64,000 nucleotides of DNA from Gammaproteobacteria bacterium (GTDB taxonomy: Bacteria > Pseudomonadota > Gammaproteobacteria > JASBUN01): positions 1 through 64,000 of the forward strand of contig JASBUN010000026.1 in assembly GCA_030147845.1 (NCBI GenBank). Direction: 5' to 3'. The notes under the pieces were generated by a model that did not search any database, was not told where the DNA came from, and was given only the letters and a program-made list of their open reading frames with translations. The position numbers and the translations under genes were made by a program. Below are positions 17,363-27,445 of the stretch, one piece after another; the stretch's first letter is position 1; each line of letters starts with the position of its first letter.

Positions 17363-18253
17363 ATGTTAAGGCTGAATATCATAGGCGCCGGCCGCGTCGG
17401 CAGTACGCTTGGCCGACTGTGGCACGACCGCGGTGTTTTCGAGATCGGCGCGGTCGCCAATCGCACCCTCGGCAGCGCCCGCCGTGCCAGCGAGTTCATC
17501 GGCGCCGGATCGGCGAAAGCGGCCATCGAAGAACTCGGCAAGGCCGACGTCTATATGCTATCGGTCGCCGATGACGCCATCGAAGCATGCGCATCGAGGC
17601 TGGCGGCGTCGGCGGCGATCGGCGCCAAAACCATCGTCTTTCACTGCAGCGGCGCGCAGTCATCACATGCCCTCGATGCACTGCGCGCGCGTGGCGCGCA
17701 AGCCGCCTCTATACACCCAATACGGAGCTTCGCCGATGCCGAGGCGTCGGTGCGCGACTTTAGCGCCACTGCGTGCGCGATAGAAGGTGATGCGCAGGCA
17801 TGCGCGGTACTGAGCGCGGCGCTCGAACGATGCGGCGCGGTGTGTTTTGCGGTCGACACGCAGCAGAAGCTGATTTACCACGCCGGCACCGTACTGGTGT
17901 CCAACTATTTCGTTGCGTTGCTCGAAGCGGGTTTGACGTGTTTCGAGCAGGCCGGCATCAAGCAGCCGCAGGCCATGGCGATGATCACGCCACTGTTGCA
18001 GAGCACAATTGAAAACGTTAGCCGCTTTGGCACCATCGACGCGCTGACCGGGCCCATTGCCCGCGGTGATGACGCTCTCGTAGCTGAACAACTCGCGGCG
18101 CTGCGCGCCTGGAACCGTGACATCGGTACGCTCTACGCGCAACTGGGCCAACGCGCATTGGCGCTGGCAAAGCAACGTCATAACGCGCCGCAAGCGGCGT
18201 TGGCGCGCCTTCAGCAGTTGCTCGACACCGATGCCGCCAAAACCAGCGAGTGA
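17363..18253 (+). CDS. Rossmann-like/DUF2520 protein (ketopantoate- or pyrroline-reductase-like fold)
   Basis: A 296-residue protein with an N-terminal NAD(P)-binding Rossmann motif (LNIIGAGRVGSTLGRLW), a ProC-like core (VYMLSVADDAIEACA, FHCSGAQSSHAL) and a C-terminal DUF2520 helical domain (KLIYHAGTVLVSNYFVALL). DUF2520 proteins are dehydrogenase-like; in some bacteria they neighbour pantothenate genes, and their reaction is not established. It is the only rightward gene among the first island units and ends convergently with the second sucCD pair. The possible operator at 17086 lies upstream. No strong ribosome site precedes the ATG. Confidence 0.85.
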   Translation: MLRLNIIGAGRVGSTLGRLWHDRGVFEIGAVANRTLGSARRASEFIGAGSAKAAIEELGKADVYMLSVADDAIEACASRLAASAAIGAKTIVFHCSGAQSSHALDALRARGAQAASIHPIRSFADAEASVRDFSATACAIEGDAQACAVLSAALERCGAVCFAVDTQQKLIYHAGTVLVSNYFVALLEAGLTCFEQAGIKQPQAMAMITPLLQSTIENVSRFGTIDALTGPIARGDDALVAEQLAALRAWNRDIGTLYAQLGQRALALAKQRHNAPQAALARLQQLLDTDAAKTSE

Positions 18254-18275
18254 ACCCGGCATTGATGACGTAGCG

Positions 18276-18296
18276 TCGATCGAGTCACTCGATCGA
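18276..18296. other. Perfect hairpin between convergent genes
   Basis: TCGATCGA is repeated in inverted form around GTCAC, giving an 8-bp stem in the 172-bp gap between the convergent DUF2520 and SucD-like genes. It may act as a transcription end for one or both, but neither side has a T-run, so terminator function is uncertain. Confidence 0.35.
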
Positions 18297-18425
18297 GAGC
18301 ATGTTGCGCGTGCGAAGCGGCGCAGGCATGTGGCTTACCTACCGCAGGCCGGCATTCTGAGCCGAATTCCGAGCGCAGCTTGGGCGGGTCAACGGCGTAT
18401 CGCTAAACCTCCGCATCCGCCACGG

Positions 18426-19307
18426 TCACTGCGCAGCGCTGAGTACCCGCGCCATGGTCGCGCCGATGGTGGCGGGCGACTCGGCGATATGTACACCGGC
18501 CGTTTTCAAGACGTCGATCTTGGCGTCAGCGCGGCCCGCACCGTGTTCGATAATGGCCCCTGCATGCCCCATACGGCGTCCGGCAGGCGCGAACCGGCCG
18601 GCAACGTAAGCGACGATCGGCTTGGTATGGCGCTCGCGGCGCAGGAAATCCGCCGCCTCCTCTTCCGCGCTACCGCCAATTTCTCCTAACAGCACGATAC
18701 CGTCAGTGGCCGGATCGGCCAGAAACAGTTGCAGGCAATCGCAAAAATTCATGCCCTGAATCGGGTCGGCGCCGATACCGATACAAGTCGACTGACCGAG
18801 CCGATTGGCACTGGTCTGCGCGATCGCTTCGTAGGTCAGGGTACCGGCGCGGGAAACGATACCAATGCGGCCGGGTCGAAAAATGCCTCTCGGCATGATG
18901 CCGATATTGCACTGGCCGGGTGTAACCACGCCGGGGCAGTTGGGTCCGATCAGCCGCGACGCCGAGTTCTCCAGCAAGCGTTTGACCCGGATCATGTCCA
19001 ATACCGGGATGCGCTCGGTAATACAAACGATCAGCGCAATACCGGCCTCGATCGCCTCGCCTATTGCGTCGGCAGCGTTGGTTGGCGGCACGAAGATCAT
19101 ACTGGCCTGAGCACCGGTAGCGGTTACCGCTTGTTGCACGTTGTCGAAAACCGGCAGACCCAGATGCTTGCTTCCGCCCTTACCGGGCCGAACGCCGCCG
19201 ACTAGTTTAGTGCCTTGCTCGAGCGCCTCGCCGGCGTAAAACGTGCCCTGACGGCCGGTCATGCCTTGGCAAATGACTTTCGTATTTTTGTCGACCAACA
19301 CCGTCAT
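18426..19307 (-). CDS. SucD-like alpha subunit of an ADP/GDP-forming CoA ligase (second copy)
   Basis: A 293-residue alpha subunit: CoA-binding Rossmann domain ([20 protein letters not shown]), ligase motif [18 protein letters not shown] and the phospho-histidine loop [10 protein letters not shown]. It makes an acyl-CoA from a dicarboxylic acid with the beta subunit encoded 92 bp upstream. It is a clear paralogue of the SucD at 29218-30093, with many substitutions, for example [15 protein letters not shown]. Lying downstream of malic enzyme in an island that encodes a malyl-CoA-lyase-like enzyme, malate-CoA ligase (MtkB-like) activity is plausible but not demonstrated by any residue I can point to. 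AGGAAA supports the start. Confidence 0.85.
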   Translation of the reverse strand: MTVLVDKNTKVICQGMTGRQGTFYAGEALEQGTKLVGGVRPGKGGSKHLGLPVFDNVQQAVTATGAQASMIFVPPTNAADAIGEAIEAGIALIVCITERIPVLDMIRVKRLLENSASRLIGPNCPGVVTPGQCNIGIMPRGIFRPGRIGIVSRAGTLTYEAIAQTSANRLGQSTCIGIGADPIQGMNFCDCLQLFLADPATDGIVLLGEIGGSAEEEAADFLRRERHTKPIVAYVAGRFAPAGRRMGHAGAIIEHGAGRADAKIDVLKTAGVHIAESPATIGATMARVLSAAQ

Positions 19308-19399
19308 AACTGTGTTTCCTATTGCCCATCGCGCGACGCGTACCGGCTGCGCCGCCTTGGCGGCGTTAGCGCGTCAGCTGCGCGCCGGGTTCAGCTTGC

Positions 19400-20680
19400 C
19401 TACGAATCTTTGCGCTCACCTTCGTCGCCGTCCCGATCAACCCGGCCGGTTACGCGCGCCCACCAGTTGCGCCGCACAGCCGGGCTGACTTCGCGCGCCG
19501 CCTCCACGACCCGCTGCGCCGCATCGGCCAGATTCTCGGCAAAAGTAACCGGCAGCCCGGCGCCCTTGACGCGATCCGTGGCAAACTGCGCGTTGACGCC
19601 GGCGAACCTGACGATCACGGGAGCGGTGATCGGCGCTTGCTGATGCGCCAGTATCATGGCGTCGGCGACGGTATCGCAGCGCATGATGCCGCCGCCGAAA
19701 ATATTCACCAGCACCGCCTTCATATGGGGATCGGATAGAAGCAGTTCGAAGGCGTACTTGATGCGCTCGACTTCCACAGAGGGCGGCACATCGAGAAAAT
19801 TTGCCGGTTCTCCGCCGGAGACTTTGATCACATCGACCGTCGCCATGGCTAAGCCCGCACCATTGGCCATGCAACCGATGTTGCCATTGAGCTTGACGTA
19901 GTTCAGACCGTGCAAGGTGGCGTCCAACTCGCCCCACTGCAGTTCACCCTGATCGCGCAACGACCGAATGTCAGCGTGGCGGTAGAGGGCGTTATCATCG
20001 AACGTCACGGTCGCGTCCAGCGCCAGCAACTCGCCTTGCGGCGTTATCGCGAGCGGATTAATCTCGATCAGCGACGCGTCCAACTCAATGAACATGTCAT
20101 ACATCGAAGCGCCGATGCGCACGATGTCATCCAAGATCTTACCGTTGAAGCCCAACGCCGACACTAACTTCTGCATCGCTTCGGACTGCCAACCGAGCAA
20201 CGGATCGATGACGATCTTGCTCACGGATTCCGGTGACCGCGACGCAATCGACTCGATGTGTTCGCCGCCCTGAGCGGACGCCATCAAGGTAACCCGGCTC
20301 AGCTTGCGGTCGACCAGCACGGCCAAATAGAGGTTGTGCTCAACCTCGCAGGCCTGTTCGACATAAACTTGGCCGACCTCTTCCCCGCTCGGCCCGGTTT
20401 GCTCGGTCACCAGCACTTGGCCGAGCATCTCCGCGGCGCGGCGATCGACCTCGTCGACACTGGCCGCGAAACGCACGCCGCCACCGTTATGCGCTTGTTC
20501 GGAAAAATGTCCGGCGTGCCGGCCACCGGCATGAATCTGCGCCTTGACCACCCACTTGTCGCCGCCTAAACCTTTGGCGATCTCGACCGCTTGCGCAGCA
20601 GTCGAGGCCACCCCGCCCGCCGGCACGGGGATCGAGTACCGCTCGAACAACTGCTTGGCTCGGAACTCGTGAATCTTCAT
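19400..20680 (-). CDS. SucC-like beta subunit of an ADP/GDP-forming CoA ligase (divergent second copy)
   Basis: A 426-residue beta subunit, longer than the usual 385-390. The ATP-grasp domain ([13 protein letters not shown]) carries an insertion of about 15 residues after HAGGR (HAGHFSEQAHNGGG) where SucC has GRGKAGG. The C-terminal ligase domain is normal ([26 protein letters not shown]). A charged tail rich in Arg and Asp follows the domain. The insertion lies in the nucleotide-binding loop region and marks a separate subfamily from the orthodox SucC at 30093-31262. It probably belongs to the same transcript as malic enzyme, 137 bp upstream. Substrate candidates are malate, succinate, itaconate or a related acid. 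Confidence 0.82.
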   Translation of the reverse strand: MKIHEFRAKQLFERYSIPVPAGGVASTAAQAVEIAKGLGGDKWVVKAQIHAGGRHAGHFSEQAHNGGGVRFAASVDEVDRRAAEMLGQVLVTEQTGPSGEEVGQVYVEQACEVEHNLYLAVLVDRKLSRVTLMASAQGGEHIESIASRSPESVSKIVIDPLLGWQSEAMQKLVSALGFNGKILDDIVRIGASMYDMFIELDASLIEINPLAITPQGELLALDATVTFDDNALYRHADIRSLRDQGELQWGELDATLHGLNYVKLNGNIGCMANGAGLAMATVDVIKVSGGEPANFLDVPPSVEVERIKYAFELLLSDPHMKAVLVNIFGGGIMRCDTVADAMILAHQQAPITAPVIVRFAGVNAQFATDRVKGAGLPVTFAENLADAAQRVVEAAREVSPAVRRNWWARVTGRVDRDGDEGERKDS

Positions 20681-20817
20681 AACGCCCGCTCACGCCTGGC
20701 ACTGGCCGCGACGAGGCGGCTCATATGCGCAAGAATAGAAGACATCAACAACCGCGTCCATGCGCCCGTAAGCCGTCGCTGGCCGGCCAGCCGATTAGCG
20801 CCATCGTCGCGCGAGGT

Positions 20818-23094
20818 TTAGCCGTGCAGGTACTGCGCCTTCGCGACCGCCACCGCGGTCATATTAAGCAAGCCGCGCACGCTAACCGCAGTGTCGACGA
20901 TATGCGCGGACTTCGATGCACCGACCAGAATCGGCCCAACGCTGACGCCATTGCCGAGTACCTTCAACATGTTGTAGGCAATGTTGGCGGCATCCAGATT
21001 CGGCATTATCAGCAAATTGGCCTTGCCGCTAAAACCGGCGTCGGCAGACAAGCGCGCACGGATAGTTTCCGATAGCGCCGCGTCGGCGTGCATCTCGCCG
21101 TGCACCTCGAAATCAAGTTGCCGCTCGCGCAGCAGCCTCATCGCCTCACGCATTTTTCCCGGTGATGCCCGTCCGCTACTGCCGAAATTGGAATACGACA
21201 GCAGTGCCGCCTTCGGCGCTATTCCAAACCGCCGCACCTCCTCCGCACATAGCACCGTCAATTCCGCGATCTCCTCGGCACTCGGGTCGGGGATAACGTG
21301 CGTATCGGCGATAAATATCGTACCGGCAGGCAGAATCAGCGCAGTGAGTGCGGAACACCGCCGCACTTCGGCGGCGCAGCCGACCAACCCCAGGACCGAA
21401 CGCAAATGCCGGTCGTACCGCCCGACGGCTCCGCACAACATGGCGTCCGCGTGACCGAGACGAACGTGCAAGGCCGCGGCCACGGTGTTATCGTCTTGGA
21501 TGTGCGCACGCGCGTCGTCCATGGTACCCGCACCGGTACCGCCCAATAGCTGCCGATAGCTCGACTGATAGTGCTCGTCACAAGCTACATCCTCGGCCGA
21601 AAGCACCTGAAAATCGGCCCCTGAACGCATACGCAATCCCAAGCGTTCGATATTTTCCTCAATGGCCGCGGCGCGACCGACCAGAATGGGTTGCGCCAAT
21701 CCGTCATCGATGACTTGCTGCGCCGCTTCCAGTACGCGATCGTCTTCACCTTCTGCATAAACCACGCGCTTCGGGTTTTGGCGGGCATGCTCAAACACCG
21801 GCCGCATCATGGCGCCGGAGCGAAACACAAAGCGTCGCAGGCGTTCTTGGTAAGCGCTGAGATCTGCAATGGGGCGCGTCGCCACGCCGGTGTCCATGGC
21901 GGCCTTGGCAACCGCCGGCGCGATGCGCATGACCAAACGCATATCGAACGGCTTCGGGATTAAATAGTCGGGACCAAAGCGCAACGCCTCGCCGGCATAG
22001 ACCGCGCGTACGGTATCCGAAACTTCGGTCATAGCCAGCTCGGCAATAGCGCGCACGCACGCCGTTTTCATTTCCGTGTTGATCTCGGTCGCGCCGACGT
22101 CCAGCGCGCCGCGAAAAATATACGGAAAGCACAGCGCGTTGTTGACCTGGTTGGGGTAGTCGGAACGGCCGGTGGCAATAATCGCATCGGCGCGCGCGGC
22201 GCGAGCCTCCTCCGGATAAATCTCCGGCACTGGATTGGCGAGCGCGAAAATCAAGGGCGCACGCGCCATGCGCTTGACCATGTCAGGCTTCAGCACGCCA
22301 CCGGCGGAAAGACCAAGGAATACATCGGCGCCTTCGATCACCTCGGCGAGCGTACGCGCATCGGTCTCGCGGGCATAACGCGCCTTCCAGGGGTCCATCA
22401 ATTCGGTGCGGCCTTGGTACACTACGCCGACGATGTCACTAACAGTAATGTTGTCCGGTTTCAGGCCTAATGCCACCAGGATATCCAGGCAGGCGATGGC
22501 GGCGGCGCCGGCGCCGGATACCACCATCTTCACGTCCGCAATATCCTTGCCGACCAAACGCAGTCCATTGGTCATGGCCGCCGCGACAATGATCGCAGTG
22601 CCGTGCTGGTCGTCGTGAAACACCGGAATGTTCATACGATCGCGCAAACTGCGCTCGATCTCGAAACACTCCGGTGCTTTGATATCCTCCAGATTGATAC
22701 CGCCGAACGTCGCTTCCAGCCCGGCAACGATATTGATGAATTTTTCCGGATCGCGCTGCTCGATTTCGATGTCATAGGCATCGATACCCGAGAATTTCTT
22801 GAACAACGCGACTTTGCCTTCCATGACCGGCTTGGCCGCCAGCGCCCCAATTGCGCCCAGCCCCAACACGGCCGTGCCGTTGGTGACCACGGCGACCAAG
22901 TTGCCGCGCGCGGTGAGCGTAGATACCTGGGTCGGGTCGCGCACGATCTCTTCGCAGGCACCCGCGACACCGGGCGAATAGGCCAGCGAAAGGTCGCGCC
23001 CGGTCGCCATCGGCTTGGTCACGGCGATACTAATCTTACCGGGCGGATCCGCCCGATGATAATCCAGTGCCAACTTATATAAATCGTCCGCCAT
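20818..23094 (-). CDS. maeB: NADP-dependent malic enzyme with C-terminal phosphotransacetylase-like domain
   Basis: From the ATG at 23094 the product has 758 residues, the size of MaeB. The malic domain shows the catalytic Tyr in [10 protein letters not shown], the Lys in [16 protein letters not shown] and the metal-binding FHDDQHGTA. The NAD(P) domain has [10 protein letters not shown]. The C-terminal part (about 430-758) is the phosphotransacetylase-like domain, normally regulatory in this family. It converts malate to pyruvate, CO2 and NAD(P)H. GGGCGAA lies upstream; a longer in-frame start at 23169 is unlikely. It probably leads a unit with the divergent SucCD-like pair. Confidence 0.93.
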   Translation of the reverse strand: MADDLYKLALDYHRADPPGKISIAVTKPMATGRDLSLAYSPGVAGACEEIVRDPTQVSTLTARGNLVAVVTNGTAVLGLGAIGALAAKPVMEGKVALFKKFSGIDAYDIEIEQRDPEKFINIVAGLEATFGGINLEDIKAPECFEIERSLRDRMNIPVFHDDQHGTAIIVAAAMTNGLRLVGKDIADVKMVVSGAGAAAIACLDILVALGLKPDNITVSDIVGVVYQGRTELMDPWKARYARETDARTLAEVIEGADVFLGLSAGGVLKPDMVKRMARAPLIFALANPVPEIYPEEARAARADAIIATGRSDYPNQVNNALCFPYIFRGALDVGATEINTEMKTACVRAIAELAMTEVSDTVRAVYAGEALRFGPDYLIPKPFDMRLVMRIAPAVAKAAMDTGVATRPIADLSAYQERLRRFVFRSGAMMRPVFEHARQNPKRVVYAEGEDDRVLEAAQQVIDDGLAQPILVGRAAAIEENIERLGLRMRSGADFQVLSAEDVACDEHYQSSYRQLLGGTGAGTMDDARAHIQDDNTVAAALHVRLGHADAMLCGAVGRYDRHLRSVLGLVGCAAEVRRCSALTALILPAGTIFIADTHVIPDPSAEEIAELTVLCAEEVRRFGIAPKAALLSYSNFGSSGRASPGKMREAMRLLRERQLDFEVHGEMHADAALSETIRARLSADAGFSGKANLLIMPNLDAANIAYNMLKVLGNGVSVGPILVGASKSAHIVDTAVSVRGLLNMTAVAVAKAQYLHG

Positions 23095-23117
23095 ACGTAT
23101 TCGCCCTTTGTTTTGAC

Positions 23118-23130
23118 TACTGTATACGTG
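23118..23130. promoter_or_regulatory. Possible weak GntR-type operator, site C (maeB promoter)
   Basis: ACTGTATACGTGA has one GTATAC core but a poor second half-site. It lies 24 bp upstream of the malic enzyme start. It is listed because its position parallels the stronger sites A, B, D, E and F. On its own it could be chance. Confidence 0.3.
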
Positions 23131-23196
23131 AGTTAACCGGCATCCTGGCGTGTTTCCTTCCTTGCACAAAAATTTCTGTGCCGACCTCTCGACCTA

Positions 23197-23405
23197 TGCA
23201 CGGCTACAACCGTGTCTACGGCATCATATGATACGCGGTCGATTGGGGCCGGATTTTGTAGGCGCGGATTCATCCGTGCATGACGCCGAAATCCCGCCAT
23301 GAATCGACCCATTCTCCTTTGTGCGCTTTGCGTCTCCGCGAGAGCTTCGTACGGGCTGACCGAACCTTAATCTCGCCAAGACGCCGAGGACACAAAGAAA
23401 ACGCG
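23197..23405. repeat. Composite intergenic repeat, diverged relative of the 50.4-51.1 kb array
   Basis: The segment contains, in the same order as the tandem array at 50444-51140, a TGCACGGCT...TACGG arm, a TTGTAGGCGCGGATTCATCC arm, a CTTTGCGTC arm and a CTCGCCAAGACGCCG arm ending in CACAAAGAAA. These arms can pair as hairpins. It fills the spacer between maeB and the quinone oxidoreductase gene. Confidence 0.6.
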
Positions 23406-23422
23406 CAGGCTTAATGCGCTGC

Positions 23423-24409
23423 CTACGGCGCCACCGCCAGCACAATTTTACCGAAGTGGGCGCTTTCCTCCATCGCCTGATGCGCGTCCGCCACCGCTGC
23501 CAGGGGATAGACTTGGTGAATGAGCGGGACAACGCTGCGATCGGCCAGTAACGGCAGCACTTGTTCTGCGAAGCGCGCAATGATCGCTGCCTTCTCTGCA
23601 ACCGACCGCGAGCGCAACACCGAGCCGATGATTTGCTGACGCTTGACCATCATCAGCGCCAGGTTCAATTCGGCTTTGGCGCCGCCGAGCACGCCGATAA
23701 TGACCAACCGGCCGCCGACCGCCAACGCTTTCATATTGGCCGACAAATAGTCCGCACCGATGTGGTCCAGTATGACGTCGGCGCCCTTGTTGTCGGTGCG
23801 TTGTTTGATTTCCTCGGCAAAATTTTGTGCGCGATAGTCGATGACGAACTCCGCGCCAAGCTGTTTGACGCGCTCCACCTTGCCGGCCGACGCCGTAACG
23901 GCGATGCGAACGTCCGGCGTCAATGCTCGAACCAACTGTATCGCAGCCGTATTGACGCCCCCGCCACCACCATGCAGAAGCACGGTCTGCTTTTCACGCA
24001 GACCGCCGAGCATGAATAGATTGAGATAAGCGGTAATGTAAGTCTCGCAAATACACGCCGCCTCCTCGAAGCTCAGCGCTTCCGGAATCGGCATGACGTG
24101 ACCGGCATGCGCAACCGCAAACTGGGCGTAGCCGCCGCCGCCGACCAACGCCATAACCCGGTCGCCGATTTTCCAGTCGCCCGCCTGCGCGCCGACATGA
24201 TCGACCGTGCCCGCGACTTCGAGACCCAATATTTCGGAATCGCCCTTGGGCGCAGGGTAATTACCCTGCCGCTGAATGATATCCGGCCGGTTGACCGACG
24301 TAGCGATGACTTTGATACGCACCTGGCCGACGCCCGCGGCGGGTTCGGGAACCTCGCCGAGACCAAGCACCTCGCGGCCGCCAAAACCGTTTAACAACAC
24401 TGCTTTCAT
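23423..24409 (-). CDS. Quinone oxidoreductase-like zinc-free MDR (PIG3/QOR family)
   Basis: A 328-residue medium-chain dehydrogenase/reductase from the ATG at 24409. The N-terminal GroES-like part contains TSVNRPDIIQRQGNYPAP and the LGLEVAGTV motif. The Rossmann part has LLHGGGGGVNTAAIQL and VGGRLVIIGVLGGAKAE. It lacks the cysteines of zinc alcohol dehydrogenases. Such enzymes reduce quinones or enoyl compounds with NADPH. A diverged repeat lies on each side (23197-23405 and 24484-24600), so it is a single-gene unit isolated from the operons around it. No operator-like site was seen at its start. Confidence 0.88.
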   Translation of the reverse strand: MKAVLLNGFGGREVLGLGEVPEPAAGVGQVRIKVIATSVNRPDIIQRQGNYPAPKGDSEILGLEVAGTVDHVGAQAGDWKIGDRVMALVGGGGYAQFAVAHAGHVMPIPEALSFEEAACICETYITAYLNLFMLGGLREKQTVLLHGGGGGVNTAAIQLVRALTPDVRIAVTASAGKVERVKQLGAEFVIDYRAQNFAEEIKQRTDNKGADVILDHIGADYLSANMKALAVGGRLVIIGVLGGAKAELNLALMMVKRQQIIGSVLRSRSVAEKAAIIARFAEQVLPLLADRSVVPLIHQVYPLAAVADAHQAMEESAHFGKIVLAVAP

Positions 24410-24483
24410 GTTTTGCCTCGCGCATTCGCTCACACGCCGCAAGCAGACGCCGACGTCACGTGTTTGTGCTTAGAAAAACCCCG

Positions 24484-24600
24484 ACTGATCCGCTGAAGCG
24501 GCGTCGGCGGTACTGGATGGCGGTTCAGAAGACGCATTTACCGCGTATGAATAGTGCATCTTCGCCACTTCCGCCCCCATGGATCGTTGTCGGTACCTCG
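24484..24600. repeat. MITE-core repeat, copy 4 (degenerate)
   Basis: CTGATCCGCTGAAGCGG at 24485 matches the left part of copy 3. The interior GCGGTTCAGAAGACGCATTT with ACCGCGTATGAAT and CTTCGCC aligns along its length with the core of copies 1-3. A matching right terminal repeat is not evident, so this is a decayed copy. Confidence 0.55.
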
Positions 24601-24691
24601 ATTCGTTACCGCCACGCATCACACGCGGCCGCCGCTGGCGCCTCCTGTGCCATACGACGCCGACACAGCGTGAAGCCCATGCCCGGCGACG

Positions 24692-27445
24692 TCAAGCCGT
24701 TTCCAGAGCCTCGATGCGCGCGGCGCAGAACTTGAACTCCGGAATTTTCCCGACCGGATCGAGCGCCTGATTGGTGAGCAAATTGGCTGCCGCTTCGGCG
24801 TAACAAAACGGTATGAAAACCATGCCGCAAGGTATTGCACTATCGGCGCGCGCCAGTAACTCTACCGCGCCGCGCCGTGTGGCCACCCGAATGGTAGCGC
24901 CCGGCTCGATTTGCAAGCGCTCGAGATCCTGCGGCGACAAACTGGCGACCGCCGCGGGCTCAAGATCGTCCAGCACGCTGGCCCGGCGCGTCATGGCGCC
25001 GGTGTGCCAATGTTCGAGTTGCCGTCCAGTGGTAAGAACCATGGGAAATTCTTCATCCGGCATCTCATCGGGCGGCAACACGGATGCCGGCACCAGCTTG
25101 CCTCTGCCACTGGAGGTCGGAAACCCACTGTCGAAAACGATATCCTGGCCGGGCTGGTCGGGCGCCGCGCACGGATAGGTCACCGAACCCTCCTCCTGCA
25201 GGCGCTGCCAAGTAATGTTGTTCAGCGACGGCATGGCGCGGCCCATTTCGTCGAAGACTTGTTCCGGACCGGAATAACGCCACGCCAAACCGACGCGCTG
25301 TGCGATTTGTTGAATGATCCACCAATCTTCGCGCGCCTCGCCGGGCAACGGCAACGCCTTGCGGCCCATTTGCACTTGGCGGTTGGTATTGGTCACGGTA
25401 CCGTTCTTTTCCGGCCACGCCGAAGCCGGCAGCACGACGTCGGCATAGAACGCCGTTTCGGTCAGGAATAGATCCTGGACCACTAAATGTTCGAGTTCGG
25501 CCAGCGCCGCGCGCGCATGCGCGACGTTGGGATCGGACATGGCCGGATTCTCACCCATGATGTACATACCCTTGATTTGGCCGTCATGGATAGCACCCAT
25601 TATCTCGACCACGGTCAAACCCTTGTTCGGATCCAGCGTCGTACCCCACAGGTCTTCGAAATGCCGGCGTACATCCGCCGTATCAACCGCCTGATAATCG
25701 GGATACATCATCGGAATCAGTCCCGCGTCCGATGCGCCCTGCACATTGTTTTGTCCGCGCAGCGGGTGCAGGCCGGTCCCGGGACGGCCGACTTGACCGG
25801 TAATCAGCGACAGCGCAATCAAACAACGCGCGTTATCGGTGCCATGCACATGCTGTGAAATACCCATGCCCCAAAAGATAATAGCGGCCTTGGCCTTGGC
25901 GTAGCCACGCGCCACGGCGCGCAGGGTCTGTGCGTCGATACCACAAATGGGCGCCATGGCCTCGGGCGTAAAGTCGGCGACATGGCGCTTAAAATTCTCG
26001 AAGCCTTCGGTATGGGCATCGACGTAGGCTTGATCGTAAAGCTGTTCGCTGACAATCACGTTCAACATCGCGTTCAGCATGGCGACATCGGTGCCCGGCG
26101 TGAATTGCAACATATGCGTTGCGTGGCGCTTCAATGCCATGCCGCGCGGGTCCATGACCACCAGCGTGCCGCGCTTGGCAAACTGCTTGAAGAAGGTCGC
26201 CGCGACCGGATGATTTTCGGTCGGATTGGCGCCGATCACGATAACGTAGTCGGAGTCCGCAACGGCGTTGAACGGCGCTGAGACTGCGCCCGAGCCAACA
26301 CACTCGAGCAAGGCGGCGACCGATGATGCATGACACAGACGCGTGCAGTGGTCGACGTTGTTAGTTCCGAATCCGGTGCGCATCAACTTTTGAAACAGAT
26401 AGGCTTCCTCGTTCGAACACTTGGCCGAACCAAATCCCGCCAGTGCTTGATGGCCGTCGCGATCACGAATGCGTTGCAGTCCGGCGGCAGCGACGTCGAG
26501 CGCCTCCTCCCAACTGGCCTCACGAAAATGCGTCAAGGGATTGGACGGGTCGATCTCGACGTCCGCTCGCTTGGGCGCATCGTTGCGCCGAATCAATGGC
26601 CGTGTCAGCCGTTGCGGATGAGTCACATAGTCGAAGCCAAAGCGCCCCTTTACGCACAGACGATTGGCGTTTGCGTAGCCGTTGCGGCCTTGTACCGCCG
26701 CAATTTGGTCGTTGTTGATTTGGTAGGTGATTTGGCAGCCGACGCCGCAATACGGGCAGACGCTGTCGACCTCATCGAACGGCCCGGACGTACCGACACC
26801 GTTGCTGTCTACCAGACTCGCCTCCATGAGCGCGCCGGTGGGGCACGCCTGCACGCATTCGCCGCAAGCAACACAGGTGCTTTGCCCCATTGGATCGTCG
26901 ATATCGAATACGATTTTCGCGCCATGCCCGCGCAAAGACATACCAATGACGTCGTTGACCTGCACCTCGCGACAAGCGCGCACGCATAAATTGCAATGAA
27001 TACACGCATCCAAAGCCACGTGCATGGCCGGATGACTCGTATCCGGGGCGGGCGCCGAACGCGCCGGAAAGCGGCTGTCGGTGACGCCCAAGCGATCGGC
27101 CCATTGCCACAATGACGAATTGCGGTCGTGCGCTATTTCACGCTCAGGTTGATCCGCCAACAACAACTCCATCACCATGCGCTGTGCGGTGCTGGCGCGG
27201 CTATTACTTGCATGCACTTTCATGCCAGCGCTCGGCTTGCGCAGGCAAGATGGCGCCAACACACGCTCACCTTCGATCTCGACCATGCAGGCGCGGCAAT
27301 TTCCGTCGGCGCGATAACCCGGCTGCGGCAAGTAACACAAGTGCGGAATATCGATGCCGTAGCGTTTCGCGACTTGCCAGATGGATTCACCTGGTTGTGC
27401 CTCGACTTCCCGGCCATCGAGTACGAATGAAATTTTTTCGTTCAT
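24692..27445 (-). CDS. fdsA: NAD-dependent formate dehydrogenase, alpha (catalytic) subunit
   Basis: A 917-residue molybdo/tungstopterin enzyme. A [2Fe-2S] domain has Cys37, 50, 53 and 67 (HLCYLPQPGY, GNCRAC). Two [4Fe-4S] motifs follow (CIHCNLCVRAC, CVACGECVQACPTGA), then another cluster motif CPYCGVGC. The catalytic domain contains NNVDHCTRLCHASSV, where the second Cys occupies the selenocysteine/Cys site that ligates the metal. A C-terminal dinucleotide-binding domain contains VLTTGRQLEHWHTG. It oxidises formate to CO2 in the cytoplasm and overlaps the beta-subunit gene by ATGA. It would consume formate released by the frc-type transferase. Confidence 0.93.
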   Translation of the reverse strand: MNEKISFVLDGREVEAQPGESIWQVAKRYGIDIPHLCYLPQPGYRADGNCRACMVEIEGERVLAPSCLRKPSAGMKVHASNSRASTAQRMVMELLLADQPEREIAHDRNSSLWQWADRLGVTDSRFPARSAPAPDTSHPAMHVALDACIHCNLCVRACREVQVNDVIGMSLRGHGAKIVFDIDDPMGQSTCVACGECVQACPTGALMEASLVDSNGVGTSGPFDEVDSVCPYCGVGCQITYQINNDQIAAVQGRNGYANANRLCVKGRFGFDYVTHPQRLTRPLIRRNDAPKRADVEIDPSNPLTHFREASWEEALDVAAAGLQRIRDRDGHQALAGFGSAKCSNEEAYLFQKLMRTGFGTNNVDHCTRLCHASSVAALLECVGSGAVSAPFNAVADSDYVIVIGANPTENHPVAATFFKQFAKRGTLVVMDPRGMALKRHATHMLQFTPGTDVAMLNAMLNVIVSEQLYDQAYVDAHTEGFENFKRHVADFTPEAMAPICGIDAQTLRAVARGYAKAKAAIIFWGMGISQHVHGTDNARCLIALSLITGQVGRPGTGLHPLRGQNNVQGASDAGLIPMMYPDYQAVDTADVRRHFEDLWGTTLDPNKGLTVVEIMGAIHDGQIKGMYIMGENPAMSDPNVAHARAALAELEHLVVQDLFLTETAFYADVVLPASAWPEKNGTVTNTNRQVQMGRKALPLPGEAREDWWIIQQIAQRVGLAWRYSGPEQVFDEMGRAMPSLNNITWQRLQEEGSVTYPCAAPDQPGQDIVFDSGFPTSSGRGKLVPASVLPPDEMPDEEFPMVLTTGRQLEHWHTGAMTRRASVLDDLEPAAVASLSPQDLERLQIEPGATIRVATRRGAVELLARADSAIPCGMVFIPFCYAEAAANLLTNQALDPVGKIPEFKFCAARIEALETA

